DNA of 64,000 bases from an uncultured Oscillospiraceae bacterium (GTDB lineage Bacteria; Bacillota; Clostridia; Oscillospirales; Acutalibacteraceae). Under the pieces are notes generated by a model. That model was not told the DNA's origin. It ran no database searches and saw nothing but the letters and a program-made list of their open reading frames with translations. Where the stretch lies: contig URQB01000012.1 in NCBI GenBank assembly GCA_900549825.1, positions 1 to 64,000 on the forward strand. The letters are read 5' to 3'. Within the stretch, counting starts at the first letter, position 1. Each line of letters opens with the position of its first letter. This document shows positions 44,790-53,727 of this stretch, in pieces. The translations under genes and the position numbers were made by a program.

Positions 44790-45335
44790 TTACTTGCCGC
44801 CCTTACCGGCCTTGCCTTCCTTACGGCGGATGTGCTCGTCGACGTACTTGATGCCCTTGCCCTTATAGGGCTCCGGCGGACGCTTCTCGCGCACCTGCGC
44901 TGCAAACTGGCCGACCTTCTGCTTGTCAGGACCGGAAATGACGATCTTATTCGGCGAAGGGACCTCAATGGTAATACCGTCTACCTCGGAAACAACAACC
45001 TGATGAGAGTAGCCGATATTCAGAACAAGATCCTTGCCCTGCTTCGCGGCACGGTAACCGACGCCGTTGATCTCGAGCTCTTTGCTGAAGCCCTTTTCCA
45101 CACCTTCGACCATGTTGGCCACCAGGGTGCGGGTCAGGCCGTGGAGCGAACGGTTGAGCTTTTCGTCGTTGGGGCGGGTGACGTTGATAACGCCGTTGTC
45201 CACCGCGACATTCATATTCTGATGCACTGCTCTGGAAAGGGTGCCCTTCGGGCCCTTAACGGTGACAGTGCTTCCGTCGATTTTCACATCGACGCCTGCT
45301 GGAATAACGATTGGCTTTCTGCCGATACGTGACAT
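44790..45335 (-). CDS. rplF: 50S ribosomal protein L6
   Basis: 181 residues from ATG 45335 (MSRIGRKPI). The frame is open upstream to 45401 inside rpsH, but the conserved N-terminus and the GGAGG/AGGAAGG sites support 45335. The ending PPEPYKGKGIKY...RRKEGKAGK is typical of L6. Confidence 0.98.
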   Translation of the reverse strand: MSRIGRKPIVIPAGVDVKIDGSTVTVKGPKGTLSRAVHQNMNVAVDNGVINVTRPNDEKLNRSLHGLTRTLVANMVEGVEKGFSKELEINGVGYRAAKQGKDLVLNIGYSHQVVVSEVDGITIEVPSPNKIVISGPDKQKVGQFAAQVREKRPPEPYKGKGIKYVDEHIRRKEGKAGKGGK

Positions 45336-45351
45336 TCCTTCCTGCACCTCC

Positions 45352-45750
45352 TTACCAGATAAATGCAAGGACCTCGCCGCCAACATTGGCCTTGCGGGCA
45401 TCCTTGTCCGTCATAACGCCCTTGGATGTGGAGAGGATTGCAACGCCGAGGCCCTTCATGACCTTGGGCATCTCCTCACAATTGGTATAAATGCGCAGGC
45501 CGGGCTTGGAAACCCTGCGCAGACCGGTGATGACCTGGGACTTATTCGGGCCGTATTTGAGCGCAATCTCAATGATGCCCTGCTTGCCGTCGTCAATCAC
45601 TTTAAAGCTTTTTACATAGCCCTCATCCACAAGAATCTGAGCAATTGCTTTCTTCATGTTGGATGCGGGAATCTGAACCGTGTCATGCTTTGCCGAATTC
45701 GCATTGCGAATTCTTGTGAGCATATCGGCTATCGAATCGGTAATTTGCAT
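45352..45750 (-). CDS. rpsH: 30S ribosomal protein S8
   Basis: 132 residues; ITDSIADMLTRIRNANSAKHD at the start and GVAILSTSKGVMTDKDARK near the end mark S8, the classic autoregulator of spc operons. Confidence 0.98.
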   Translation of the reverse strand: MQITDSIADMLTRIRNANSAKHDTVQIPASNMKKAIAQILVDEGYVKSFKVIDDGKQGIIEIALKYGPNKSQVITGLRRVSKPGLRIYTNCEEMPKVMKGLGVAILSTSKGVMTDKDARKANVGGEVLAFIW

Positions 45751-45777
45751 GCCGTCAACCTCCTTTGCAATTGCTCT

Positions 45778-45963
45778 TTACCAGCTGGCCTTCTTCACGC
45801 CAGGAATCTGGCCCGCATGGGCAAGCTCCCTGAAGCAGATACGGCAAACTCCGTATTTCCGAAGATAGGCGTGCGGCCGGCCACAGATTTTGCACCTGTT
45901 GTACGCTCTGGATGAATATTTCGCGGGTCTCGCCTGTTTGACCTTCATCGACTTTTTGGCCAC
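45778..45963 (-). CDS. rpsN: 30S ribosomal protein S14 type Z
   Basis: 61 residues with CKIC and CRIC zinc pairs, the short zinc-binding form of S14. It lies between rplE and rpsH. Confidence 0.98.
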   Translation of the reverse strand: MAKKSMKVKQARPAKYSSRAYNRCKICGRPHAYLRKYGVCRICFRELAHAGQIPGVKKASW

Positions 45964-45975
45964 AATAATCCCTCC

Positions 45976-46515
45976 TTACTTCGAGAACGGAGCGCCCATC
46001 AGAGCGAGCAGCTCGCGGGCTTCTTCGTCCGTGTTTGCGGTCGTGACAAAGCAGATGTCCATACCGCGGACTTTATCGATCTTGTCATAATCAATTTCCG
46101 GGAAAATCAGCTGCTCCCTGATGCCCATGGAATAATTGCCGCGGCCGTCGAAGGAGTTGGGGTTGATACCCCGGAAGTCCCTGACGCGGGGCAGCGCGAG
46201 ATTGAAGAAGCGGTCGAGAAATTCATACATCCTCTCGCCGCGCAGGGTAACCTTTACGCCGATTACCATGCCCTCGCGGAGCTTAAAGTTTGCAACGGAT
46301 TTCTTCGCCTTGCACAGAACGGGCTTCTGGCCCGTGATCGCGGAGACGTCGGCAACGATGGCGTCAAGCACCTTCGGGTTGTCGCGCGCTTCGCCGCAGC
46401 CGACATTGATGACGATCTTGTCAAGCTTCGGGATTTGCATGACGCTTTTATACGCGAACTTTTTCATCAGTGCAGGGGCTACCTCATTGACATAGAGTTC
46501 CTTGAGTCTTGCCAT
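45976..46515 (-). CDS. rplE: 50S ribosomal protein L5
   Basis: 179 residues; binds 5S rRNA and contacts P-site tRNA. ALMKKFAYKSVMQIPKLDKI, the RDFRGINPNSFDGRGNYSMG loop and the TTANTDEEARELL end are diagnostic. Confidence 0.98.
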   Translation of the reverse strand: MARLKELYVNEVAPALMKKFAYKSVMQIPKLDKIVINVGCGEARDNPKVLDAIVADVSAITGQKPVLCKAKKSVANFKLREGMVIGVKVTLRGERMYEFLDRFFNLALPRVRDFRGINPNSFDGRGNYSMGIREQLIFPEIDYDKIDKVRGMDICFVTTANTDEEARELLALMGAPFSK

Positions 46516-46532
46516 GTGTCATGTCCCTCCCT

Positions 46533-46862
46533 TTATTCAAACTGAGCGAGGCAGTCGCTCTTCTTGCAGGTGCGCACCTTCTTGCCCTTGCTGTTGATCG
46601 CGTGGCCGGTCCGGGTCGGGCGGCCGCACTTCGGGCAGATGAGCTGGACCTTGCTGGCATAGAGCGCGCTTTCGGCCTTGATCAGGCCTCCGGGCTCACC
46701 CATCTTGCGGGGCTTGACATGCTTGGTGACAATGTTGACGCCCTCGACGATGACCTTGCCCTCGGAAGGGCTGACCTGCAGGACCTTGCCCTTCATGCCG
46801 CGGTTCTTGCCGTTGATGACGATGACTTCATCGCCGGTCTTCACATGCACTTTATTGTTCAT
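46533..46862 (-). CDS. rplX: 50S ribosomal protein L24
   Basis: 109 residues. The KOW motif (KTGDEVIVINGKNRGMKGKV) initiates 50S assembly. The C-terminus has a zinc-ribbon-like set of cysteines (CPKCGRP...CKKSDC), a form of L24 seen in some Gram-positives. Confidence 0.97.
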   Translation of the reverse strand: MNNKVHVKTGDEVIVINGKNRGMKGKVLQVSPSEGKVIVEGVNIVTKHVKPRKMGEPGGLIKAESALYASKVQLICPKCGRPTRTGHAINSKGKKVRTCKKSDCLAQFE

Positions 46863-46878
46863 AAATTCTTACCTCCCC

Positions 46879-47247
46879 TTAAAGCACTTCCGGAGCGAGG
46901 GAGAGAATCTTGAGATAATCTTTCTCGCGCAGTTCTCTGGCCACAGGCCCAAAAATACGTGTGCCCCTGGGATTCTTATCGTCCTTGATGATGACGGCCG
47001 CGTTCTCGTCGAACCGGATATACGTACCGTCCTCACGGCGTACGCCGCTCGCGGTTCGGACGACAACCGCTTTGACAACTTCGCCTTTTTTTACAACGCC
47101 GCCGGGTGCTGCTTTTTTGACCGAAGCAACCACCACGTCGCCGATATTGGCATACCTCCTGCCGGAACCGCCGAGCACGCGGATACACATAAGCTCCTTC
47201 GCGCCCGTATTGTCGGCAACCTTGAGGTAACTCTGCTGCTGTATCAC
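46879..47247 (-). CDS. rplN: 50S ribosomal protein L14
   Basis: 122 residues; MIQQQSYLKVADNTGAKELMCIRVLGG is the invariant L14 start, and IFGPVARELRE closes the domain. Located between rpsQ and rplX. Confidence 0.98.
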   Translation of the reverse strand: MIQQQSYLKVADNTGAKELMCIRVLGGSGRRYANIGDVVVASVKKAAPGGVVKKGEVVKAVVVRTASGVRREDGTYIRFDENAAVIIKDDKNPRGTRIFGPVARELREKDYLKILSLAPEVL

Positions 47248-47276
47248 AGTGTTTTCCTCCTTGTGTTACGCCAAAC

Positions 47277-47534
47277 TTATTTGGCTTTTTCAATGATCTC
47301 GACCACGCGCCATCTCTTGTCCTTGGACAACGGGCGGGTCTCCATGACGAGAACACGGTCGCCTATGCCGCACTCATTCTTCGCATCGTGTGCCTTGAGC
47401 TTCACAGTGCGGTTGACAATTTTCTTGTAAAGCGGATGCTTTACCCTGTCCTTAACGGAAACAACCACGGTTTTATCCATCTTATCGCTGGTGACGATTC
47501 CCACCTGCGTTTTTCTGAGGTTTCTTTCGCTCAT
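47277..47534 (-). CDS. rpsQ: 30S ribosomal protein S17
   Basis: 85 residues, OB-fold: RNLRKTQVGIVTSDKMDKTVVV and GDRVLVMETRPLSKDKRWRVVEI are standard. It lies 18 nt after rpmC. Confidence 0.98.
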   Translation of the reverse strand: MSERNLRKTQVGIVTSDKMDKTVVVSVKDRVKHPLYKKIVNRTVKLKAHDAKNECGIGDRVLVMETRPLSKDKRWRVVEIIEKAK

Positions 47535-47552
47535 GCTTTAGCCTCCCTTCCC

Positions 47553-47756
47553 TCACGAAGTCGCGCCGTGCAGTTCGATATCGCGCTGGATCGTTTTGAT
47601 GCGGGCGATATCCTTCTTGACGGCATTGATTCGCATCGGGTTATCGAGCTGGTTTATGGCTTGCTGGAAGCGCAGATTAAAAAGCTCGTCCTTTAATTCG
47701 ATCAGCTTGGCATCAAGCTCCGCGGGGGACAGTTTTCTCATTTCACTGGCTTTCAT
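47553..47756 (-). CDS. rpmC: 50S ribosomal protein L29
   Basis: 67-residue helical hairpin at the exit tunnel (MKASEMRKLSPAELDAKLIEL, ELFNLRFQ). Its ATG overlaps the rplP stop by 1 nt (TAATG), indicating coupled translation. Confidence 0.98.
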   Translation of the reverse strand: MKASEMRKLSPAELDAKLIELKDELFNLRFQQAINQLDNPMRINAVKKDIARIKTIQRDIELHGATS

Positions 47757-48181
47757 TACTGCTCACCACCCGTTTCTTCTTTCGTTACAAATTTGCACTT
47801 GATCGGCAGCTTGTTGGCCGCAAGGCGCATGGCCTCGCGTGCAAGCTCCTCATCAACGCCCGCGATCTCAAACATGACCCTGCCGGGCTTTACGACCGCC
47901 ACCCAATACTCTGGTGAACCTTTACCGGAACCCATGCGGGTTTCCGCCGGCTTCTCGGTGATCGGCTTATCGGGGAAGATCTTGATCCAGACCTGGCCGC
48001 CGCGCTTAATGTAACGCGTCATGGCGATACGGGCCGCCTCAATCTGATTGGAGGTGATCCAGGCGGGCTCGAGTGCAACGAGGCCAAAATCGCCGTAGTT
48101 TACCTGATTGCCGCGGGTAGCCTTGCCTTTCAAACGGCCTCTCTGCACCCTGCGGTATTTCACACGCTTCGGTAACAGCAT
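47756..48181 (-). CDS. rplP: 50S ribosomal protein L16
   Basis: 141 residues: MLLPKRVKYRRVQRGRLKG and GGQVWIKIFPDKPITEKPAETRMG are typical. Binds near the A and P sites. It overlaps rpsC and rpmC by 1 nt each. Confidence 0.98.
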   Translation of the reverse strand: MLLPKRVKYRRVQRGRLKGKATRGNQVNYGDFGLVALEPAWITSNQIEAARIAMTRYIKRGGQVWIKIFPDKPITEKPAETRMGSGKGSPEYWVAVVKPGRVMFEIAGVDEELAREAMRLAANKLPIKCKFVTKEETGGEQ

Positions 48182-48852
48182 TATCGAGCGCCTCCTTCCC
48201 TGCGCGGCCTGCGGTTTGCATTGTCATGCAGCACCTCGCCGCGGTAAATCCAGACCTTCACGCCGACACGGCCATACGTCGTCTTTGCCTCGGCAAAGCC
48301 GTAATCGATATCCGCACGGATGGTCTGCAGCGGAATGGTTCCCTCGTGATAATGCTCCGTACGGGCGATATCAGCCCCGCCCAGGCGGCCGGAAACCTGC
48401 GTTTTGATGCCCTTCGCGCCAAGCTTCATGGTGCGGCCGATGGCCTGCTTGAGTGCACGGCGGAAGGAGATGCGGCGCTCGAGCTGGGAAGCGATGCTCT
48501 CCGCCACAAGCTGCGCATTGAGATCGGGAGACTTGATCTCGACGATATTCAGGGAAACATCCTTGCCGAGCTTCTTTTCGCACTCCGCCTTGAGCTTGTC
48601 GATCTCGGAACCGCCGCGGCCGATGACCATGCCGGGCTTTGCGCAGTGGATATTGATGCGCACGCGGTTGGCGTCGCGCTCAATCTCGATCTTGGGAACG
48701 CCTGCGGGAGCAAGCTTCGTCAGCAGCCACTCGCGAAGGTTGTAGTCTTCTACAAGCGTATCGCCGAAGTCTGCGTTCTTCGCATACCAGCGGGATTCCC
48801 AATCCTTAATAACACCGACCCGCAAGCCGGTGGGATTAATCTTCTGGCCCAT
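48181..48852 (-). CDS. rpsC: 30S ribosomal protein S3
   Basis: 223 residues; MGQKINPTGLRVGVIKDWES at the start, a type II KH domain with the GRGG loop (VIGRGGSEIDKLK), and a basic C-terminus. Part of the mRNA entry channel helicase. Confidence 0.98.
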   Translation of the reverse strand: MGQKINPTGLRVGVIKDWESRWYAKNADFGDTLVEDYNLREWLLTKLAPAGVPKIEIERDANRVRINIHCAKPGMVIGRGGSEIDKLKAECEKKLGKDVSLNIVEIKSPDLNAQLVAESIASQLERRISFRRALKQAIGRTMKLGAKGIKTQVSGRLGGADIARTEHYHEGTIPLQTIRADIDYGFAEAKTTYGRVGVKVWIYRGEVLHDNANRRPRREGGAR

Positions 48853-48871
48853 TGTTTAACCTCCTCTTCGC

Positions 48872-49207
48872 TTATTCCATTTCCTTGAGTACAAGGGTGA
48901 TGTGCGACGTTTTCTTGTTGATGCGGAATCCGCGCCCCTGTGCTCTCGGCCTCAGACGCTTGAGGGTCGGGCCCTGGCAGACATAGCACTTCGCCACATA
49001 CAGCCTCGAAACATCCATGTTGTTGTTTGTTTCAGCGTTTGCGATCGCTGATTTCAGCAGCTTTTCAAGAATTTCACACGCGGCCTTGGGCGTGTGCTTG
49101 AGAATTGCCATGGCCTTGTCAGCGGGCTGATTACGGATCAGATCCAGTACAATCTGCACCTTGCGCGGCGCAATGCGCACATGCGTAACCTTCGCCATTG
49201 CTTCCAT
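48872..49207 (-). CDS. rplV: 50S ribosomal protein L22
   Basis: 111 residues; VRIAPRKVQIVLDLIRNQPAD and the RLRPRAQGRGFRINKKTSH beta-hairpin that reaches into the exit tunnel are typical. The start at ATG 49207 has AAAGGAG 11 nt upstream; ATG 49198 (MAKVTH) is an alternative. Confidence 0.97.
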   Translation of the reverse strand: MEAMAKVTHVRIAPRKVQIVLDLIRNQPADKAMAILKHTPKAACEILEKLLKSAIANAETNNNMDVSRLYVAKCYVCQGPTLKRLRPRAQGRGFRINKKTSHITLVLKEME

Positions 49208-49231
49208 AGTTTAACACACTCCTTTCGACCG

Positions 49232-49513
49232 TTATTTGCCGGAATTTGAGGTTTTGGAACCCGCGTGGCCCCGGAAGGTCCTCGTGGGAGCAAACTCGCC
49301 GAGCTTGTGGCCAACCATGTCCTCCGTCACGTAAACCGGCACATGCTTGCGCCCGTCGTGAACGGCGAAGGTGTGGCCGACGAAGTCCGGGAAAATGGTG
49401 GAGCTGCGGCTCCAGGTTTTTAAGACGATCTTCTCGCCCGTTTCGTTCATTTTTTCGACTCTCTCGAGCAGCTTAGGCTGTACGAAAGGGCCCTTTTTCA
49501 CGCTTCTGCCCAT
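49232..49513 (-). CDS. rpsS: 30S ribosomal protein S19
   Basis: 93 residues: RSVKKGPFVQPKLLERVEKMN and the DFVGHTFAVHDGRKHVPVYVTEDMVGHKLGEF region, of which the core HDGRKHVPVYV is invariant. It lies between rplB and rplV. Confidence 0.98.
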   Translation of the reverse strand: MGRSVKKGPFVQPKLLERVEKMNETGEKIVLKTWSRSSTIFPDFVGHTFAVHDGRKHVPVYVTEDMVGHKLGEFAPTRTFRGHAGSKTSNSGK

Positions 49514-49536
49514 AATTCTTAAGCTCCTTTCATCGA

Positions 49537-50370
49537 CTACTTGCCGTTACGGCGCTTGACAATCATCTTGTCGGAGCGGTTCTTCTTCGCGCGTGTCTTG
49601 TAGCCAAGAGCAGGCTTGCCCCACGGCGTGACCGGTCCGGGACGGCCGATCGGGGATTTGCCTTCGCCGCCGCCGTGCGGGTGGTCGTTCGGGTTCATGA
49701 CAGAGCCGCGAACCGTCGGCCTCCAGCCCATGTGGCGCTTGCGGCCGGCCTTACCAATCTTGACGTTCTCATGATCGACATTGCCCACCTGGCCGATGGT
49801 CGCCATGCAGTTGACGGATACGTTGCGCAGCTCGCCGGAGGGCAGGCGGAGCAGCGCGTAGGCGCCTTCCTTTGCCATGAGCTGAGCGGCGTTGCCCGCT
49901 GCGCGGGCAAGCTGCCCGCCGCGGCCGGGATAAAGCTCCACATTGTGGATGAACGTACCGGTCGGGATATTGACAAGCGGCAGTGCGTTGCCGGGCTTGA
50001 TATCCGCGTTAGCGCCAGCCTCAACGGTATCGCCGGCCTTCAGGCCTGCGGGAGCGAGGATGTAGCGCTTCTCGCCGTCTTCATACTGAAGAAGGGCGAT
50101 GTGAGCGGAACGGTTCGGGTCATATTCGATGCCGAGCACCTTCGCGCTCATGTCGAACTTGTCGCGCTTGAAATCGATAATACGGTATTTTTTGCGGTTG
50201 CCGCCGCCGCGATGGCGGACGGTGATCCTGCCGTAGCTGTTGCGGCCGGAGTTTTTGTTCAGAGGCGCCAGCAGGCTTCTCTCCGGGCCGTTCTTCGACA
50301 GCTCCGTGTAATCCGTTACCGACATATTACGCCGTGCGTTGGTGGTCGGATTATAGACTTTAATCGACAT
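49537..50370 (-). CDS. rplB: 50S ribosomal protein L2
   Basis: 277 residues from ATG 50370 (MSIKVYNPTT), with GAGGAGAG 8 nt upstream; the frame is open to 50418 but without support. RHRGGGNRKKYRIIDFKR and the peptidyl-transferase-proximal SVMNPNDHPHGGGEGKSPIGR are intact. The intergenic gap before it (50371-50455) holds nothing recognisable. Confidence 0.98.
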   Translation of the reverse strand: MSIKVYNPTTNARRNMSVTDYTELSKNGPERSLLAPLNKNSGRNSYGRITVRHRGGGNRKKYRIIDFKRDKFDMSAKVLGIEYDPNRSAHIALLQYEDGEKRYILAPAGLKAGDTVEAGANADIKPGNALPLVNIPTGTFIHNVELYPGRGGQLARAAGNAAQLMAKEGAYALLRLPSGELRNVSVNCMATIGQVGNVDHENVKIGKAGRKRHMGWRPTVRGSVMNPNDHPHGGGEGKSPIGRPGPVTPWGKPALGYKTRAKKNRSDKMIVKRRNGK

Positions 50371-50455
50371 TTGGTTCACTCTCCTCATAGCGGCTTTGCG
50401 GAGCATGCCGGGCTCCATACGTCGCCGCCGGGTATTCTTTTACGGGAAGACTCCC

Positions 50456-50752
50456 TTACATCATGCCGTCGAAGAAATCGATCTTCTTGGACTTTTCCGT
50501 AAGCGTTACGATCGCCTTTTTCCAGGACGCGGTGCGGCCCTCAAAGCGGCCCTGCCTGCGGAGCTTGCCGCGGACATTGATCGTATTGACCTTTTCGACC
50601 TCTACGCCGAAAAGCTTTTCAACCGCCTGAGCGATCTCCACCTTGTTGGCATCCTTGGCTACCTGAAACGTATATTTGTTTAAAGCGATGCCCTGCATGC
50701 TCTCTTCGGTGATGACCGGGCGCAGGACGATATCCTGTGCTAACTTGCTCAT
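50456..50752 (-). CDS. rplW: 50S ribosomal protein L23
   Basis: 98 residues, docking site for trigger factor at the tunnel exit: RPVITEESMQGIALNKYTFQV and VEKVNTINVRGKLRRQGR. Its ATG overlaps the rplD stop (ATGA). Confidence 0.98.
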   Translation of the reverse strand: MSKLAQDIVLRPVITEESMQGIALNKYTFQVAKDANKVEIAQAVEKLFGVEVEKVNTINVRGKLRRQGRFEGRTASWKKAIVTLTEKSKKIDFFDGMM

Positions 50753-51372
50753 GCATATACCTCCTCAATCTTCGCAACAGCGTCCTTGAGGACAAGGAGC
50801 GTGTCGCAGTTAAGGATGTCGTAAACGTTCAGGGTGCTGACAAGCGTCGTCTTCACACCTGCGATGTTGCGTGCGCTGCGGTAGACCGTATCATCCTTCT
50901 CCGGCAGGACGATGAGCGTCTTTTTGCCGGTCTGAAGGGCGCCGAGCACCTTGACGACCTCTTTGGTCTTGATTTCGCTGAGCGCCAGCTTGTCGAGCAC
51001 GACAAGCTCATTGCCCGCAACCTTGCTGGAAAGCGCGCTCTTCATGGCAAGGCGCTTTACCTTCTTGTTGACGGAAATACCGTATTCACGCGGCTTCGGG
51101 CCATGTGCGATACCGCCGTGCGTCCACTGGGGAGCGCGGGTCGAGCCCTGCCTTGCGCGGCCGGAGCCCTTCTGGCGCCACGGCTTCTTGCCGCCGCCGC
51201 TGACTTCAGAGCGCGTAAGGGTAGACTGCGTGCCCTGGCGCTGGTTTGCCAGATAACTTACCACCATGAGGTGCATCGCCGGAACGTTAGGCGTGATGCC
51301 GAAGATTCCCTCGCTCAGCGTGAGCTCTTCCACCTTCTTGCCGGTTTCGTCGAAAACTGATACGTTAGGCAT
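50749..51372 (-). CDS. rplD: 50S ribosomal protein L4
   Basis: 207 residues from ATG 51372 (MPNVSVFDE); the frame runs on to 51492 inside rplC but that is not the start. The extended loop SEVSGGGKKPWRQKGSGRARQGS lines the exit tunnel. L4 is the classic regulator of S10 operons. Confidence 0.98.
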   Translation of the reverse strand: MPNVSVFDETGKKVEELTLSEGIFGITPNVPAMHLMVVSYLANQRQGTQSTLTRSEVSGGGKKPWRQKGSGRARQGSTRAPQWTHGGIAHGPKPREYGISVNKKVKRLAMKSALSSKVAGNELVVLDKLALSEIKTKEVVKVLGALQTGKKTLIVLPEKDDTVYRSARNIAGVKTTLVSTLNVYDILNCDTLLVLKDAVAKIEEVYA

Positions 51373-51388
51373 TTGTTCCACTCCTTCC

Positions 51389-52024
51389 TTACGCGTTCTT
51401 GACGCTGTCGGCGAGGAGGACAATCCCATTCTTCGGGCCCGGGACAGCGCCCTTGACCGCGATGAGGTTGTTTTCCACATCCACCCTGACAACGTCTAAA
51501 TTCTGGATTGTGACACGTTCCGCGCCCAGATGGCCCGCAAGCTTCTTGCCTTTGAATACGCGGGAGGGATCGCTGCACGCGCCGAGCGAGCCGGCATGCC
51601 TTGCGACCGGGCCGGTACCGTGGGACTCTTTGAGGCGGGAGAAATTCCATCTCTTGATCGCGCCGGCCGTACCCTTCCCTTTGCTGGTGCCGACCACGTC
51701 AACGTGATCGCCCGCCGCAAAGACGTCGGCCTTCAGGATATCGCCGACATTCATCGCACTGATATCCGCGAGACGGAATTCACGCAGCACCTTTTTCGGG
51801 GCGACATTGCCCTTCGCGAAATGGCCCTTCATGGGCTTGTTGACGCGCTGAGCCTTGACATCCTGAAAACCGAGCTGCACGGCTTCATAGCCGTCGTTTT
51901 CGATCGTCTTCTTCTGGACGACCGGGCACGGGCCAGCTTCGATGACGGTAACGGGGACAACGTTGCCCTGCTCGTCAAAAAGCTGCGTCATGCCGATTTT
52001 CTTGCCGATCAAACCTTTTTGCAT
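51389..52024 (-). CDS. rplC: 50S ribosomal protein L3
   Basis: 211 residues: MQKGLIGKKIGMTQLFDEQGN and the extended loop GTVGARSDPSRVFKG-like region (here AGSLGACSDPSRVFKGKKLAGHLG). Notably GACS replaces the common GA-S/T stretch, but the fold motif is intact. Confidence 0.98.
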   Translation of the reverse strand: MQKGLIGKKIGMTQLFDEQGNVVPVTVIEAGPCPVVQKKTIENDGYEAVQLGFQDVKAQRVNKPMKGHFAKGNVAPKKVLREFRLADISAMNVGDILKADVFAAGDHVDVVGTSKGKGTAGAIKRWNFSRLKESHGTGPVARHAGSLGACSDPSRVFKGKKLAGHLGAERVTIQNLDVVRVDVENNLIAVKGAVPGPKNGIVLLADSVKNA

Positions 52025-52094
52025 TTACCTTTCCTCCTTCGGTTATTGGTTGGCTTACGCCAACTTGACCTGCGGCATGTAATGGAAATCTGCT

Positions 52095-52406
52095 TTACAG
52101 CTTGATTTCGATTTCCACGCCGGCGGGAAGCTCAAGACCTGTCAGAGCCTCGACCGTTTTGTTCGAAGGCCTGAGAATGTCGATAAGCCGTTTGTGGGTG
52201 CGCTGCTCGAACTGCTCTCTGGAATCCTTGTACTTGTGCACGGCACGAAGCACGGTGACGACTTCCTTCTCAGTTGGAAGCGGCACGGGACCGGAGACCT
52301 GCGCGCCTGTGTTTCTGGCCGTCTCAACAATCTTTTCCGCCGACTTGTCGACGAGATTGTGGTCGTAGCCCTTGAGCCTGATGCGGATCTTTTCCTTAAC
52401 TGCCAT
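52095..52406 (-). CDS. rpsJ: 30S ribosomal protein S10
   Basis: First gene of the superoperon, 103 residues from ATG 52406 (MAVKEKIRIRLKGYDHNLVD), with AAGGAGG 8 nt upstream; the open frame to 52559 lies in the leader. S10 also serves as NusE in transcription antitermination. No tuf or fusA precedes it in this window; instead an accessory island begins 450 nt upstream. Confidence 0.98.
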   Translation of the reverse strand: MAVKEKIRIRLKGYDHNLVDKSAEKIVETARNTGAQVSGPVPLPTEKEVVTVLRAVHKYKDSREQFEQRTHKRLIDILRPSNKTVEALTGLELPAGVEIEIKL

Positions 52407-52728
52407 GGGGAACGCCTCCTTCATTGTTGGCGGGCAACGCGAAAATCTGAACACTGAGCCGGGTGTTTCACCTTGCTGCATTGAAAAAGCCGGATATGCT
52501 GAGAACATGATCCGGGTTCCGATTGTTCGCGCCTGGCCGCAGAAAACCCGCCGCAGCATAAACTGCGGCCGGCCGGAGCAAGCCAGTATTCTTTCGCCCG
52601 GTTTGTAAATCGGACATACTCCGCAGAAATTCCCCGCCTCAAAGGGCGGCCACCTTCTGCATCATCGCATATCTGCACACCTACACAGCATGCTTGAATA
52701 TGATACCACACCGATTTGGAAAAAGCAA
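52407..52728 (-). promoter_or_regulatory. promoter and 290-nt leader of the S10 superoperon
   Basis: TTGCTT (52723-52728), 17 nt, TATCAT (52700-52705) on the minus strand. The leader of about 290 nt contains a short hairpin (CCGCAG 52551-52556 with CTGCGG 52563-52568) and other GC-rich stems and has no gene. A ribosomal-protein autoregulatory element is plausible here, but none was recognised. Confidence 0.55.
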
Positions 52729-52852
52729 CAATTATTTCATAAAAATTTCGGCGGAATCACGATTTTTCGAGATTTGTAGGTACTGCCCACAAAGCGGCGT
52801 GCAAAAGCGGAAAACGTAAGGAAACTGCGCATCTATACTTCCCCTATAATAA

Positions 52853-52900
52853 ATGAAAAGGCCGCGTGAAGAGGAAGAAAAAGCTTCTCTCCGCGCGGCC
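52853..52900 (-). terminator. terminator of the DUF4417 cassette operon
   Basis: A long imperfect stem (GGCCGCG from 52860 with CGCGGCC ending 52900, AAGAGG/CTTCTC parts inside) is followed on the minus strand by TTTTCATTT. It lies about 80 nt after the last cassette and isolates the array from the S10 promoter. Confidence 0.75.
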
Positions 52901-52981
52901 GACGGCAGATGCAGTTTTCAGATATTGGGCAAGGTCCTAAACAGGTCTGTCATGCACTCGAATTTTTGTAATAGGGCGAAA

Positions 52982-53260
52982 TCAAATCGTTCTTCCTGTT
53001 ACCTCCATCCGTGTAACAATATCCCGAAGGCGAACGTTATCAATCGCATAGTCTAATAAAGCGTCGGCCGTCTTGTAATAACTCTCTATTTCACTGTGGG
53101 CTTCATAAATCACAATCGCGTCAGGGTCATGTACAATATCATATATTTTGCCATTCCATATGAATTCTATCTCTCCGCCACATTCAACACACCACTTGAA
53201 CTCACTGATTGTTTCAAAGCGATTCTCTTCCGGTGTGTTTGACTTTACATAGGTATACAC
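52982..53260 (-). CDS. orphan tip cassette 1 (DUF4417-associated small domain)
   Basis: 92 residues, last member of the array, starting at GTG 53260 with GGAGG 10 nt upstream. Shared pattern of the family: F-x-T-I-S-E-F-K, GGEIEF-x-W-x-GK, an IVIYEAH centre, TADALL and a closing RLRD...RTI. This copy has the CVECGG variant. The codons upstream still read INCPEGAPEFKLFGG in frame, a decayed copy of the linker of the full-length DUF4417 protein. It is nearly identical at DNA level to cassette 4 in its N-terminal half. Unknown function. Confidence 0.75.
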   Translation of the reverse strand: MYTYVKSNTPEENRFETISEFKWCVECGGEIEFIWNGKIYDIVHDPDAIVIYEAHSEIESYYKTADALLDYAIDNVRLRDIVTRMEVTGRTI

Positions 53261-53354
53261 TTGTTGACGCCCTCCAAACAGTTTAAATTCTGGCGCGCCT
53301 TCTGGGCAATTGATCGGTTTTCCATGCAGAGTTCCTCCCTCCTAATATATTATT

Positions 53355-53523
53355 GATATCTCCATTATATTGTCCTGGCTTTTACCTCTACCTGCGTAAT
53401 GATCTCCCGGAGCCGGACACCGTCTATTCTATATTCAAGGGCTTCGTCCGCCGTCGCGCACCATTTTTCCGTTTCCGGCTTCCAGGCTTCGCTAATATTT
53501 ATCATACCTTCCGGATGAGTGAT
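53355..53523. repeat. 169-bp perfect direct repeat, copy 1 (copy 2 at 54805-54973)
   Basis: Bases 53355-53523 are identical to 54805-54973 (offset 1450). The repeat covers the 3' half and stop codon of cassette 2 and, in copy 2, the 3' end of the DUF4417 gene. Sequence on both sides of the repeat diverges at once, so this is a recent duplication or gene-conversion tract. Confidence 0.9.
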
Positions 53524-53646
53524 CGTATAAAGCGTTCCCTTCCACTCAAACTCTACCTCTCCCCCACAATCGACACACCATTTAAACTCGCTGATTGTTT
53601 CAAAGCGGTTCTCTTCCGGTGTATTCGACTTTACATACGTATACAT
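53365..53646 (-). CDS. orphan tip cassette 2 (DUF4417-associated small domain)
   Basis: 93 residues from ATG 53646, GGAGG 10 nt upstream. The sequence before the start codes INYPGGAPEFKLYGG in frame. The second half (from ITHPEGMINISEAW to the end) is identical in protein and DNA to the C-terminal end of the full-length DUF4417 protein; the first half (CVDCGGEVEF) differs. This mosaic structure points to recombination between array members. Confidence 0.75.
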   Translation of the reverse strand: MYTYVKSNTPEENRFETISEFKWCVDCGGEVEFEWKGTLYTITHPEGMINISEAWKPETEKWCATADEALEYRIDGVRLREIITQVEVKARTI

Positions 53647-53727
53647 TCGATAATCCCCTCCATATAACTTGAATTCCGGCGCACCTCCCGGATAATTAAT
53701 CTATTTTCTAAGATAAAAGAATTGATA